Source of the DNA: Pseudomonas gozinkensis | GTDB lineage: Bacteria; Pseudomonadota; Gammaproteobacteria; Pseudomonadales; Pseudomonadaceae | Assembly: GCF_014863585.1 (NCBI RefSeq) | Contig: NZ_CP062253.1 | Coordinates: 3,002,501 to 3,066,500 of the forward strand | Reading direction: 5' to 3' | Length of the DNA: 64,000 bases | Part shown: in pieces, positions 35,539-46,400 of the stretch | How positions within the stretch are numbered: the stretch's first letter is position 1 | How the letters are laid out: the number at the start of each line of letters is the position of its first letter | The notes under the pieces: generated by a model | Databases searched by the model: none | Told to the model about the DNA's origin: nothing | The model's input: the letters and a program-made list of their open reading frames with translations, nothing else | Program-made: the position numbers and the translations under genes

Positions 35539-36654
35539 TCAGTGGGCGTGCAACGGGTAGTCGGTATAGCCACGCTGATCGCCGCCAAAGAACGTGCTCG
35601 GGTCCGGTGTATTGAGCGCCAGGCACTCACGGATTCGCCGAGGCAGATCGGGGTTGGCCAGGAACGGTCGGCCAAACGCGATGATGTCCGCACGGCCGTC
35701 GGCCAGTGCCTGTTCCGCCGACTCGGGGTCGTAGCCGCCGGCGATCATCAGCACGCCACCCCACGCATCACGCAACTGAGCGATGATCGCGTCCCAGCGC
35801 GGGTCGAAGTTTTCATCCTTGACGGTGCCGACCACGGCCGGCTCGACCAGATGCAGGTAGGCCAGCTTCCAGCGGTTCAGCGAACGCACGATGTAGCCGA
35901 ATGTGGCTTCCGGCGATTCATCGCCCATGCCCATGAAGCGGCCCATGGGCGTCAGGCGCACGCCGACACGGTCGGCACCGACTTCGTCGACCACGGCCGC
36001 CACCACTTCCAGCAACAGGCGCGCACGGTTTTCCAGCGTGCCGCCATAACCGTCAGTGCGCTGGTTGCTGTTGCTGTTGATGAACTGATCCAGCAGATAG
36101 CCGTTGCCGGCGTGAATTTCCACGCCATCCATCCCGGCGTTCAGCGCATTGCGCGCGGCGCGGCGGTAGTCGCTGATGATGGCGGCGATTTCCGACGTTT
36201 GCAGTGCGCGGGGTACGGGTACGTCGCCCCAGACACCGTTGCCCTCGTCGTCGACGATGAAGGTCTTGCCCGGCACAGGCAATGCGCTTGGCGCCACCGG
36301 CAGTGCGTTGTCAGGTTGAAAGCTTGGGTGCGATACGCGGCCCACATGCCAGAGTTGCATGAAGATCAACCCGCCGGCCTCGTGTACCTGGCGGCTGACT
36401 TCACGCCAGGCTTGCACTTGTTCATCGTTGTAGATGCCAGGCGTCCATGCGTAGCCCTGACCCTGGCGGGAAATCTGCGTGGCTTCGGTGATGATCAGCG
36501 CGGCACTCGCACGCTGGCGGTAGTACTCGGCGTTCATGGACGTCGGGATGTCGCCCGGCTGGCCGGCACGCGAGCGTGTCAACGGCGCCATCGCCACCCG
36601 GTGGGGAAGTGTGTAGGGGCCGAGGGCGATGGGACGGAACAGTTGTTGTGTCAT
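35539..36654 (-). CDS. Old Yellow Enzyme-family alkene reductase (NemA-like)
   Basis: 371 residues, an FMN-dependent ene-reductase. Signatures: LFRPIALGPYTLPHRVAMAP at the start, LIITEATQISRQGQGY, MQLWHVGRVSHP, and the catalytic pair in EIHAGNGYLLDQFI (His, Asn). RTDGYGGTLENRARLLLEV is the class-wide motif, and ADIIAFGRPFLANPDLP is the phosphate-binding end. Start at MTQQL, ATG 36652-36654, with GGAG 6 bases upstream. Reduces alpha,beta-unsaturated carbonyls, nitro-esters or similar. Orphan gene. Confidence 0.92.
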   Translation of the reverse strand: MTQQLFRPIALGPYTLPHRVAMAPLTRSRAGQPGDIPTSMNAEYYRQRASAALIITEATQISRQGQGYAWTPGIYNDEQVQAWREVSRQVHEAGGLIFMQLWHVGRVSHPSFQPDNALPVAPSALPVPGKTFIVDDEGNGVWGDVPVPRALQTSEIAAIISDYRRAARNALNAGMDGVEIHAGNGYLLDQFINSNSNQRTDGYGGTLENRARLLLEVVAAVVDEVGADRVGVRLTPMGRFMGMGDESPEATFGYIVRSLNRWKLAYLHLVEPAVVGTVKDENFDPRWDAIIAQLRDAWGGVLMIAGGYDPESAEQALADGRADIIAFGRPFLANPDLPRRIRECLALNTPDPSTFFGGDQRGYTDYPLHAH

Positions 36655-36801
36655 GGGGGGCTCCATTCTTCGAAAAGGGTCGGTGGATGGTGTCGGGTAT
36701 TGGGTCCGGCACCGGATGGCCCTACGTTAAGCGGCTGTCCGGCGCTTGATAATCCACACGCGACGCCACGCTGCATTGCGTGAAATGCAACATGGCGCAG
36801 T

Positions 36802-39039
36802 TCAGGAAGGCTGTTGCGAGCGGGTCAGCGGAAGGTTGAGCCAACGCCGGCCGGTGGCATTCGCCACGGCGTTGCCGATGGCGGCCGCCATGGGGCCCTG
36901 AACAATTTCGGCGGCACCCAGAAACGGTTGCCCCGGCTGGTCGAGCAGATGGACGTCGACCTTTTTGGGGAGTTGCGAGAAGCGCAGGATCGGATAGCCG
37001 CTCCAGTCGTAGCTGCGGATGCCGCCGGCGTCATAGGCGACCTTTTCATACAGCGTCCAGCTGGTGGACTGCACGATTCCGCCCTCGACCTGGTTACGCA
37101 GGCCATCGGGACTGACGATCTGCCCCACATCCACCGCCGTGACGACGTGATCGATCTGCACTTCGCCGGTCTGCGGATGCACTCGAAGACGCACGGCGAT
37201 GGCGCAATAGCCCATGATGTTTTTGTAACGAGCGAACGCGAAGCCAATGCCTGCACCGGGTTCGCTGCTTTTTTGTGGCCAGCCGACCGCATCGCGAACC
37301 TGCTCCACGACGGCCCTTGCTCGGGGATCGGTCAGGTGTGCCAGGCGCAGGGCAACCGGATCGAGCCCAGCCTTGGCGGCGAGTTCGTCGATGCTGGCTT
37401 CGATGGCGAAGACGTTGATGTGCGCACCCAGCGAGCGCATGGCCGAGGTGCGGAACGGCATCTCGGTGACGAAGTTCATGTCGATGCGCGAGGAGCCCAA
37501 GGTGTACAGCGGCACCGCGTTGCGATCGCCGTCGCCTTCCGGCTGAGCGATCGGCACCGACGGCGCGGAGGCGAACGGCCGGGCCAGCAGGCGTGCGGGC
37601 AGCAAGCGCCCGGCGTTGACGATGCGTTCGTTGTGCGGCGTGGTCCACAGTTCATAGTTCCAGTCCTGCAACCGACCTTGCGCATCAAGGTTGGCTTGCA
37701 CTTCGGTGACCATCGCCGAGCTGTAGGGCTCCCAGAGGTTTTCCTGCTCGCGCATCCATTGCACCCGCACCGGCGTGCCCGGAACGCGCATGGCAATCAA
37801 CGCTGCGTCGGCTGCGGCATCGTCTGCGCCGTTGTGGCCGTAGCAGCCGGAACCTTCGGTGTGGATACAACGCACGCGCTCGGGCGGCAGCCGCAACATT
37901 TCGGCGATCCCGGCACGCAGGGGATAGACGCCCTGGGTGTGGGTCCAGACGGTGAGGGTGCCGTCCTTGAACCAGGCCACGGCGCAGGACGGGCCGATCG
38001 AGCCGTGCATCAGGTATTGCTTGGTCACCCGGGCGCGATATTGGTTGTCGGTCGTGCCTTGGGGCGTGCCTTCATGGCTGATCGGATAGCGACGCGAGGG
38101 CAGGCGTTTGAGCAAGGTGTGGATGTCGCGCGATTGGGGAATCGCCTGTCCGCCGCTCCAGCGCGCCGAGGCGTATCCGTGACGCATGGCTTTGATCGCT
38201 TGCCATTCATCCTTCGCCACCACTGCCAGATAATTGCCGTCGCGAATCACCTGCACCACCCCGGACAGCGTCTTGATCGATTCAGTATCGATGGCTTCCA
38301 GCGTGCAGCCGGGACGCGGCGGGCGGATGACCCGGGCGTGGAGCATGCCCGGCAGGCGAATGTCCTGCACGAACGCGGCGCCGCCGCTGACTTTGCCCGG
38401 AATATCCAGGCGTGGCAGCGAATGGCCGATGAGCTTGAATGATGCCGGCGGCATTGAGGGCGATGCGGATTTTGCATAGCGGTGCAGATCGACCTGCTGC
38501 ACGGCGTCGGCGTAGGACATGCGTTGCCCGGTCGGGCCGAGAATGATGCCGTTCCGAGTCGTCAGCAACGCCGGCGCAACGTTCCAGCTGCGCCCGGCCG
38601 ACTCCAGCAGCATCTCGCGCACTTGGGCCGCCGCGTTGAACAGCGCCGTGCCGCTGTCGAAAATCGTGTGGCTGCCAGCGGTGTAGCCTTCGTTTGGCGT
38701 CAGTGCGGTGTCGGCGGTGAGCAGGTTGATCGCGGTCGGGGCCACCTCCAGGCGCTCAGCGGCAATTTGCAGCAACGCGGTTTTGACGCCGGTGCCGAGC
38801 TCGACCTTGCCGGTGTAGACGGTAATGCCATCAGGGCCGACGCGGATCCATGCATCGAGCCAGGGATTGGTGCGCAGGCTGCCGGGCAGGTCCGGCGCCA
38901 GCACGACCGTGCCCAGGGTATCGACTTCGGTATCGGCCAGGGCGCGGCGCGAGACTGGCACCAGAGCAAAAGCCACCAGCAGGGCGCCGCCGCGCAGGAA
39001 CGCACGGCGACTGTGATCGACCTCATTGATCGTCGTCAT
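36802..39039 (-). CDS. Isoquinoline 1-oxidoreductase-like molybdenum subunit (IorB)
   Basis: 745 residues; the large molybdopterin subunit of a xanthine oxidase-family enzyme. The N-terminus carries a Tat-like SRRAFLRGGALLVAFA, suggesting periplasmic location. VYTGKVELGTGVKTALLQIA and the catalytic Glu in PFLGAAEIVQGPMAAA are visible, as is GGAAFVQDIRLPGMLHARV. The start ATG at 39037-39039 overlaps the stop of the [2Fe-2S] subunit. The actual substrate (aldehyde or N-heterocycle) cannot be told. With the upstream iron-sulfur subunit and cytochrome c it forms an electron chain from substrate to haem. Confidence 0.9.
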   Translation of the reverse strand: MTTINEVDHSRRAFLRGGALLVAFALVPVSRRALADTEVDTLGTVVLAPDLPGSLRTNPWLDAWIRVGPDGITVYTGKVELGTGVKTALLQIAAERLEVAPTAINLLTADTALTPNEGYTAGSHTIFDSGTALFNAAAQVREMLLESAGRSWNVAPALLTTRNGIILGPTGQRMSYADAVQQVDLHRYAKSASPSMPPASFKLIGHSLPRLDIPGKVSGGAAFVQDIRLPGMLHARVIRPPRPGCTLEAIDTESIKTLSGVVQVIRDGNYLAVVAKDEWQAIKAMRHGYASARWSGGQAIPQSRDIHTLLKRLPSRRYPISHEGTPQGTTDNQYRARVTKQYLMHGSIGPSCAVAWFKDGTLTVWTHTQGVYPLRAGIAEMLRLPPERVRCIHTEGSGCYGHNGADDAAADAALIAMRVPGTPVRVQWMREQENLWEPYSSAMVTEVQANLDAQGRLQDWNYELWTTPHNERIVNAGRLLPARLLARPFASAPSVPIAQPEGDGDRNAVPLYTLGSSRIDMNFVTEMPFRTSAMRSLGAHINVFAIEASIDELAAKAGLDPVALRLAHLTDPRARAVVEQVRDAVGWPQKSSEPGAGIGFAFARYKNIMGYCAIAVRLRVHPQTGEVQIDHVVTAVDVGQIVSPDGLRNQVEGGIVQSTSWTLYEKVAYDAGGIRSYDWSGYPILRFSQLPKKVDVHLLDQPGQPFLGAAEIVQGPMAAAIGNAVANATGRRWLNLPLTRSQQPS

Positions 39040-39509
39040 AGCGCGCTCCCGTTTTGCCGGGCGACAAGGCTGATCGCCTCGATGATGCGCAAGTGCGTGC
39101 CGCAGCGGCACAGGTTGACGGACATGTGTTCGCGAATGGTCTGTTCGTCGGGGTGCGGGTTGCTTTCCAGCAGTGCCTGCGCACGCATCAACATCCCGGC
39201 GATGCAGTAACCGCATTGAGCGGCCTGCTTGTCGATGAACGCTTGCTGCAGAGAACCGGGGTGTTCGGCGGTGCCCAGGCTTTCGACCGTCCGAACCTTT
39301 TTGTCCTCGAGGCCCGCGCAGGGTGTCAGGCAGGAAAACACCGGTTTGTCATCGACGATGACGGTGCAGGCGCCGCACTGGCCCAGGCCACACCCGTACT
39401 TGGCGCCGTTAAGGCCCAGGTGATTGCGCAGCGCATAGAGCAGCGGCATGTCGGGTTCCAGCTCGAGAGCTTGGGAGGATCCGTTGACGTTGAGGGTGAT
39501 CCGAGTCAT
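39036..39509 (-). CDS. [2Fe-2S] subunit of molybdenum hydroxylase (IorA-like)
   Basis: 157 residues. The plant-type cluster has Cys ligands in KYGCGLGQCGACTV and FSC. The second cluster has QCGYCIAGML and NLCRCGTHLRI. This is the complete small subunit of the isoquinoline-oxidoreductase/aldehyde-dehydrogenase type. The start overlaps the cytochrome stop by 4 nt (ATGA). Passes electrons from the Mo site to the cytochrome. Confidence 0.93.
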   Translation of the reverse strand: MTRITLNVNGSSQALELEPDMPLLYALRNHLGLNGAKYGCGLGQCGACTVIVDDKPVFSCLTPCAGLEDKKVRTVESLGTAEHPGSLQQAFIDKQAAQCGYCIAGMLMRAQALLESNPHPDEQTIREHMSVNLCRCGTHLRIIEAISLVARQNGSAL

Positions 39510-40780
39510 TTCGTCTCCTGACGTAGCGCGTCGAGGGTGGCAGGAAGGTCTGTCCAGGATTGGTCGGGTCTGGCCTGATGGCGCAGCCAGGTCGCCAGAA
39601 CGGTGAGTTGGGCGTTGTCGAGACTGGCGGCGAACGAGGGCATCACCGGACCCGGCTGGCCGGGCTCTGCCGGGATGCCTTCGAGTACGGTTTTGAGAAA
39701 GTTGCGCGGGCTTGAGGCTCGCAGCGCTGACGTCTGATCCAGTGCCGGGCGGCCGTCGATTTCACGCATCGGCGCGCCTTGGGCATGGCAGCCGGCGCAG
39801 GCGCTTGCGAACAGCAGGGCGCCAGAAGATGGATCCGCAGGTTCAGCGCTGGCGTTCGGAATCTCGTTGATTGTGGTTTTCGTCGGCAGACTCAGCAGGT
39901 ATTCGGCAATCGCCTGTGCATCTTCCACGGGCAAGCGCGCCAGACCGAGACTGACCGGGCGCATCGGTCCCGCTGCGGCGCCATGTCCGTCGACCACTTC
40001 GGCCCGCAGGTAACTGACAAGCTGCTCGCTGCTCCACGAGTTTTCACGGCGCGCCATGCCCAGCAGTGACGGCGCGTCCCAGCCATCCACGCTGCCGCCG
40101 GCCAGGCTTTCGCCGGACTTCTCGGCACCGATCAGGTTCAACGGCGAATGACAGCCCGCGCAGTGACCGGGCCCCTCGACGAGGTAACGCCCGCGATTCC
40201 ACGCCTGCGATTGCTGCGTCACCGGCGTCAGCGGCTTCCCGTGCAGGAACAGCAGGTTCCAGAACGACACCAGTGGCCGGATGTTCATCGGGAAGTTCAT
40301 GCGGTTCTGTTGTGGCGGCGAGTTCACGGCCGGCCCGCTCATCAGGTACGCATAGGCGTCGGCGATGTCGTCTTTGCTCATGCGCCGGTAATGAACGTAG
40401 GGGAACGCCGGGTACAGGAAGTGGCCGTCGCGGGAGATCCCTTCGTGCATCGCCCGCTCGAAGGCCGGCAACGACCATTGGCCGATGCCGGTCTGTGGAT
40501 CCGGGGTGATGTTGGTGCTGTAGAGGGTGCCGAACGGCGTCACCAGCGGCAGTCCGCCGGCCAGGTATTGACCACCGGGTCGCGTGTGACACACCGCACA
40601 GTCGCCCGCCTCGACGACGTGTGCGCCGCGTTGCAGTTGTGCGGAGTCGAAGGTCAGCGGGCGCTCGATGGGTGCAATTGCCGGACGCCACATCAGCGCC
40701 AGGGCAGCGATTGCACCGAACGATGCGAGGGCTGCTGCGCTGATCCAAAGCGCTCTGGATCTCATGAAGTGGCCGTTCAT
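39506..40780 (-). CDS. Three-haem membrane-anchored cytochrome c, electron acceptor for IorAB
   Basis: About 424 residues. The N-terminal anchor or signal is ALWISAAALASFGAIAALAL. Three CxxCH motifs follow: CAVCH (about residue 65), CAGCH (about 215) and CAGCH (about 325). MSKDDIADAYAYLMSGPAVN is a typical segment of alcohol/aldehyde dehydrogenase cytochrome subunits. The ATG at 40780 is tentative; a second ATG is at 40765 and neither has a strong ribosome site. First gene of the cyt c-IorA-IorB operon, with 4-nt overlaps downstream. Confidence 0.87.
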   Translation of the reverse strand: MNGHFMRSRALWISAAALASFGAIAALALMWRPAIAPIERPLTFDSAQLQRGAHVVEAGDCAVCHTRPGGQYLAGGLPLVTPFGTLYSTNITPDPQTGIGQWSLPAFERAMHEGISRDGHFLYPAFPYVHYRRMSKDDIADAYAYLMSGPAVNSPPQQNRMNFPMNIRPLVSFWNLLFLHGKPLTPVTQQSQAWNRGRYLVEGPGHCAGCHSPLNLIGAEKSGESLAGGSVDGWDAPSLLGMARRENSWSSEQLVSYLRAEVVDGHGAAAGPMRPVSLGLARLPVEDAQAIAEYLLSLPTKTTINEIPNASAEPADPSSGALLFASACAGCHAQGAPMREIDGRPALDQTSALRASSPRNFLKTVLEGIPAEPGQPGPVMPSFAASLDNAQLTVLATWLRHQARPDQSWTDLPATLDALRQETK

Positions 40781-41073
40781 GAGCGGTTGCCCAAGAGGCA
40801 CGCAGTGGGCGTGGTGGACGGATGCGGCATCTCGGCAACTCCTTGAACGACCGGGGAAGGGCGCCGATGCAAAGCCCTGCGCCAGGTGCCCAAGGGTAGA
40901 GAAGACGCCTGCGTCCGAGTATTGCCAGACCGCGCAATAGCACGTTGCGCCAAGTGCAACGCCCGGGGTCGTTGCATTTGACGCATCACTCAATTGCCCG
41001 AGGGATGGATACTCGAAGGCCCGCGCGACCCTTAGCCTTGGCGTCACTTCTCCAAACTCATCGAGGTGTCATC

Positions 41074-42273
41074 ATGCTTACGGGCAATCCGGCAGCGGCG
41101 GCCAAGGCCGAACAATCCGCTTCTCTTTCCGGCCTGATGGTCGCGTTCCTGGCGTTCTGCTGCGGCGCGGTCGTGGCCAACCTTTATTACGCTCAGCCGA
41201 TCGTCGAACTGATCGCGCCGCAGATCGGCCTGTCCAGCGCGAATGCCAGTCTGATCGTTTCACTCACGCAGTTCGGTTATGCACTGGGACTGCTGTTGCT
41301 GGTGCCGCTGGCCGACCTGATGGAAAACCGCCGGCTGGTGGTGGGGTTTACCGTAGCGGCGAGCGTGACGCTGTTGTGCGCCGGTCTGACGCACTCGCCG
41401 TCGATGTTCCTTGTCCTGTCGTTGCTGATCGGCCTCACTTCGGTGGCGGTGCAGATCCTGGTGCCGTTGGCCGCGCACCTGGCGCCAGAAGCGACCCGTG
41501 GGCGGGTAGTGGGCAACATCATGAGCGGCCTGTTGCTGGGTATTCTGCTGTCGCGGCCACTGTCGAGTCTGCTGGTGGAAGTGTTCGGCTGGCGCGGGGT
41601 GTTTTTCAGCGCAGCGGCACTGATGGCCGTCATCGCCCTGATCACTGCGATTGCCCTGCCGCGCCGCGTCCCGACCCATCAGGCGACGTACGTGGCGCTG
41701 ATCGGCTCGGTGTTTGCGCTGGCCCGTCGGTATGCGGTTCTGCGTCAGCGTTCGCTGTATCAGGGCTTGCTGTTCGCCAGCTTCAGCCTGTTCTGGACCC
41801 TCGCACCGATTGAGCTGATGCGGCACCACGGTTTCAGTCAGGCACAAGTGGCGATATTTGCCCTGGTCGGCGCCGTCGGCGCGATCGCAGCGCCGATTGC
41901 CGGGCGGCTGGCCGATGCCGGGCACGGTCGGCGCGGAACGCTCGTTGCACTGTTGCTGGCGCCAGCCTCCTTGCTGATCGCCGCGCTGCCGGGCAGCAGC
42001 TATGTCTGGCTGGTGGTTTGCGCGGTGCTGCTGGACTTCGCCGTGCAACTGAACATGGTGCTGGGCCAGCGCGAGGTGTACGCCATCGACCCGCACAGCC
42101 GGGCCCGCCTGAATGCGGTGTACATGACCAGCATCTTCGTCGGCGGCGCCCTGGGATCGCTGGTGGCCAGTCCGCTCTACGAGCAGTTTGGCTGGAACCT
42201 GTCCGCCGTGACCGTGGCGTTGCTGCCGGCGCTGGCCCTGGCGCTGTTCCTGAGCCGCAAGGCCGATGCCTGA
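41074..42273 (+). CDS. MFS transporter
   Basis: 399 residues, about 12 TM segments. MVAFLAFCCGAVVANLYYAQ and PIVELIAPQIGLSSANASLI are typical of a YnfM-like group, and the loop-2 basic motif is LADLMENRRLVV. GRVVGNIMSGLLLGILLSRP is in TM5. The ATG at 41074 has GAGGTG 6-7 bases upstream; the frame extends 5'. Divergent to the cytochrome operon and followed by a LysR gene 100 bp downstream on the same strand. Substrate unknown. Confidence 0.9.
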   Translation: MLTGNPAAAAKAEQSASLSGLMVAFLAFCCGAVVANLYYAQPIVELIAPQIGLSSANASLIVSLTQFGYALGLLLLVPLADLMENRRLVVGFTVAASVTLLCAGLTHSPSMFLVLSLLIGLTSVAVQILVPLAAHLAPEATRGRVVGNIMSGLLLGILLSRPLSSLLVEVFGWRGVFFSAAALMAVIALITAIALPRRVPTHQATYVALIGSVFALARRYAVLRQRSLYQGLLFASFSLFWTLAPIELMRHHGFSQAQVAIFALVGAVGAIAAPIAGRLADAGHGRRGTLVALLLAPASLLIAALPGSSYVWLVVCAVLLDFAVQLNMVLGQREVYAIDPHSRARLNAVYMTSIFVGGALGSLVASPLYEQFGWNLSAVTVALLPALALALFLSRKADA

Positions 42274-42373
42274 ACCTCAGGCACCGCTGTGTCCGATGAA
42301 GCACGGTCCTACAAGACGATTGGCGAACGGTGATGCACAATCATCACCGTTTCCTTTCGATCGGGCTCCGCTT

Positions 42374-43291
42374 ATGGACAAGTTGCTGGCACTGAAGATG
42401 TTCGTTGAAACCGTCCGTTGCGGTGGCTATTCCTCGGCGGCGCGCAAACTCGGCATCTCCACATCCTCGGTGACACGCCAGGTGGCGGGGCTGGAACACG
42501 AATTGGGTGCCAGCCTGCTCAATCGCACGACACGCAACACCAGCGTGACGGTCGCCGGACAAACCTATTTCGAGAAAGCGGTGGCCATTCTCGATGCCAT
42601 CGACGAGGCCGACGCGGTTGTCGCCGACCGTGGCAGTGAGGCGCAGGGGCGCCTGCGCATCAGTGTGCCGGTGGAATTCGGCCGACAGATCATTGCACCG
42701 CAACTGGGGGTATTGCTCGACCGCCATCCGGGGCTTGAAATCAGTGTGTCGTTGAGCGATCAGGTCAGCGATCTGCTGAGCGAGCAGATCGATGTCTCGG
42801 TGCGACTGGGATCGTCGGTGGTCAGTGACGATATCGTCAGCAAGCGCGTGGGCGGCTTCCAGCGCTGGGTGGTGGCGAGTCCGGATTACCTGAGCCGTCA
42901 CGCTGTGCCGGCGCATCCGCGAGAATTGCTCGAGCATCAATGCCTGCGCTTCGACTACGGTGGTTCGCACCAGCACTGGACGTTCCAGGGCGACGAGGAA
43001 ACCATCCAGCTCAATGTGCATGGCCGCCAGCAAAGCAACAACGCCGACATCCTGCGCGAAGCGGCGGTAGCGGGGCGCGGGGTGGCCCTGCTGGCCGACT
43101 GGCTGGTGCGCGCCGATGTCGAGGCGGGTCGGTTGACGCGGTTGCTGGAGAAGTATGAGGTCAACCCCGGTAATGCGAGCTGCTGCATCAATGCGTTGTA
43201 TCTGCCCAATCACCGGGGTTCCAGCCGTATCAATGTATTCATAGACTTTCTGGAAGAAATTCTGGCAGCCGAGCCATCTACTCAACGCTAG
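42374..43291 (+). CDS. LysR-family transcriptional regulator
   Basis: 305 residues. The winged HTH includes MDKLLALKMFVETVRCGGYS and SAARKLGISTSSVTRQVAGL. The effector domain has RLRISVPVEFGRQIIAPQLG and SDQVSDLLSEQIDVSVRLG. It follows the MFS gene in the same direction and could regulate it, or the divergent cytochrome operon further upstream. Confidence 0.88.
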   Translation: MDKLLALKMFVETVRCGGYSSAARKLGISTSSVTRQVAGLEHELGASLLNRTTRNTSVTVAGQTYFEKAVAILDAIDEADAVVADRGSEAQGRLRISVPVEFGRQIIAPQLGVLLDRHPGLEISVSLSDQVSDLLSEQIDVSVRLGSSVVSDDIVSKRVGGFQRWVVASPDYLSRHAVPAHPRELLEHQCLRFDYGGSHQHWTFQGDEETIQLNVHGRQQSNNADILREAAVAGRGVALLADWLVRADVEAGRLTRLLEKYEVNPGNASCCINALYLPNHRGSSRINVFIDFLEEILAAEPSTQR

Positions 43292-43482
43292 ATCGCCGTT
43301 TACTGCCGCCGCGCTGCTGGTGGGTCAGGATTCTCCCGCCGGCCGTGCTCCATTCCCTTAACACCTTCGTTTGATTGCCGCGTGTCGGTTTTACTGCAAA
43401 GATTTTCGTTGGTTTTTCCCCCTGCATTTCTCTCAGCTACGGTTAGCAAGGGTGCCGAACGGCATACAGGTAACGGTGCCCC

Positions 43483-46400
43483 ATGATCCAGCGATTACCA
43501 ACGGCTGCGACGGCGATGAATGAAGGCATGCAGATTCTGTGGGACGACGGAGAACGCATTCTCCACCGGGGCAGGCGTGCCTCTGGCAGCCGCGACGTTG
43601 ATGTCCTGATTGCCTCACTCGCTCTGGAACAACCGTCGGGCGCCAGCGTCGAGCGCCTTGCTCACGAGTTTTCCCTGAAAGACCAACTGGAGGGCGACTG
43701 GGCGGCGCGCCCCCTTGAGTTGTCGCAGGACGATGGCCGCGTGCAACTGGTGCTCGAAGACCCGGGAGGTGTGCCGCTTGCCCGTTTGCTGACGGCCCCC
43801 ATGGACGTTGCAACTTTTCTGCCGCTGGCCCTCAGCGTCGCGGTGGCGCTGGGCAAGTTGCATCGGCGCGGCCTGATTCACAAAGACATCAAGCCTGCGC
43901 ACCTTCTGGTGAACTGCCCCGACGGCCATGCCCGACTCACCGGTTTCGGCCTGGCATCGCGCCTGCCTCGCGAACGCCAGACCGCCGAGCCGCCCGAGAC
44001 GTTGTCCGGAACCCTGGCCTATATGGCGCCGGAGCAGACGGGCCGGATGAACCGCTCGGTGGATTCGCGCAGCGACCTCTATGCCTTCGGCGTCACGCTC
44101 TATCAAATGCTCACCGGGTCGCTGCCGTTCAGCGCTGCCGATCCGATGGAATGGCTGCATTGCCATATCGCTCGCACGCCGATGCCGCCGAGTGCACGGG
44201 TGACGACCGTGCCGCAGATGCTGTCGCGAATCGTCATGAAACTGCTGGCCAAGACCGCCGAGGAGCGTTATCAGTCTGCGCTTGGCGTCGAGCAGGATCT
44301 GCGCCGTTGTCTGGCGGGCTGGCACCAGCAGCAACTGGATGAATTTCCGCTGGACGAACAGGGAACGTGCGACCGTTTGTTGATCCCCGAAAAACTCTAC
44401 GGCCGGGAATCGGAAGTCCAGACGCTGATCGCTGCGTTCGAACGGATCGCCGTCAGCCGCCGACCGGAGCTGGTGCTGGTCTCCGGGTATTCTGGGATCG
44501 GAAAATCCTCGGTGGTCCACGAACTGCATCAAACCCTGGTGCCGGTGCGCGGGTTTTTCGCGAGCGGCAAGTTCGACCAGTACAAGCGCGACGTGCCTTA
44601 TTCGACCCTGGCCCAGGCGTTTCAAGGCCTGGTGCGCACGCTTCTGGGCCAGAGCGATTCGCAAATGGCCGACTGGCGCAATGCGCTGCAGCAAGCCCTG
44701 GGCGCCGAAGCGCGGCTGGTGACGGACCTGATCCCGGAGCTGAAACTGATCATCGGCGATACGTCGGCGGTGGCGGATCTGGAACCGCCACAGGCGCAAC
44801 GCCGGTTCTTGCGGGTATTGCGACGGTTCATCGGCGTGTTTGCCCGCGCCGAACATCCACTGGTGCTGTTTCTCGACGATTTGCAGTGGCCGGATGTCGC
44901 GACGCTCAATTGGCTGGAGGAGCTGCTCACCCGTTCCGACCTGCAGCACTTGATACTGATCGGCGCCTACCGCAGCAATGAGGTGGACGCTTCGCACCCG
45001 TTGACCACCCGGTTGAGCGCTATCAAAGCGGCGGGCGGCCGGGTGCAGGAGATTACTTTATTGCCGCTGGTCCGATCGCACATCGAGCAGTTGGTCGCCG
45101 AGTCATCGCACTCCGAGCGGTCGTACATCGCGCCACTGGCACAACTGATTCGGGACAAGACAGGGGGCAATCCCTTCTTCGTCATTCAGTTCCTGCAAGC
45201 GCTGGTCGAGCACAATCTGCTGACCTTCGACCATGACCGCCGGCAGTGGGTCTGGGACGCGAAACGCATCCACGCCAAGGGCTACACCGACAATGTGGTC
45301 GACCTGATGCTCGACAAACTGGCGCGGCTGCCCGCTGAAACGCAACAGGCGTTGCAGCAGCTGGCCTGCCTGGGCAACGTCGCCGATGTTGAATCCCTGG
45401 CTACCGTTCTGGACTTGTCTGTCGCGCAGGTTCACGGGGTGTTGTGGCCGGCGGTTCGTCACGAGTTGATCACCCGTCAGGACAGCGTCTATGGGTTTGT
45501 TCACGACCGGATCCAGGAAGCCGCGTATCTGCTGATTGATGAGGCTTTACGTGCGCAGCACCACCTGCGGATCGGGCGTTTGCTGGTGGAGAAGACGCCG
45601 GCAGACAAGCATGCAGAAAAGATTTTCGAGATGGTCGGCCAGCTCAATCGTGGCGCCGTGCTGATGGACCGGCAACAGGAGCGCGAACACCTGGCGCAGC
45701 TGAACCTGCTGGCGGGTGAACGGGCCAGGGCATCGACGGCCTACGCTTCGGCGCTGACGTATTTCGCCCAGGGCGCAGTGCTGCTGAACGAGGGCGGCTG
45801 GGAGCATCAGCGTGAGTTGATGTTTGCGCTGGAGTCCGGCCGGGCCTTGTGCGAATTCCTCACCCGACAATTAGGGGCAGCCGAAGCCCGCCTGCGGCAA
45901 TTGTCACGTCGTGCAAAGACGCTGAACGAAAATACCCGGGTTGCCTGCCTGCAAGCGGATCTCTACCTGATTCTGAATCAGAGCGACAACGCGGTCGCGG
46001 TCTGCCTGACTTTCCTGCGTTATCTGGGGATCGAGTGGTCGCCTCATCCCGATGACGACGAGGTGCGTGACGAATATCAGCGGATCGCGCAACGGCTGGG
46101 CGACCGCCCCATTGAAGCATTGATCGACCTGCCGCCCATGGTGGATGAAACCGCGCTCGCCACCCTTGAAGCACTGACCAAGCTGATCGTCACGGCGGTC
46201 CACATGGACGGCAATCTTCCGGGCCTGGCCATGTGCCGGGCGATCAACCTGAGTATCGAATACGGCAACAGCGATGCCTCGTGCGTGGCCTATGCCAACG
46301 TCTCCAGGATCGCCGGGCGGCGGTTCGCGGACTATCCGGCCGGCCTGGCGTTCGCGGAGCTGGGCTGTCGGCTGGTCGAACGGCGCGATCTGGAACGCTA

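Noticed and set aside
36814..38442. Plus-strand frame of 542 codons
   Set aside because: Antisense to the IorB gene, whose motifs are clear; composition is typical of a shadow frame.
43615..44997. Minus-strand frame of 460 codons
   Set aside because: Antisense to the giant kinase and without domain signal.
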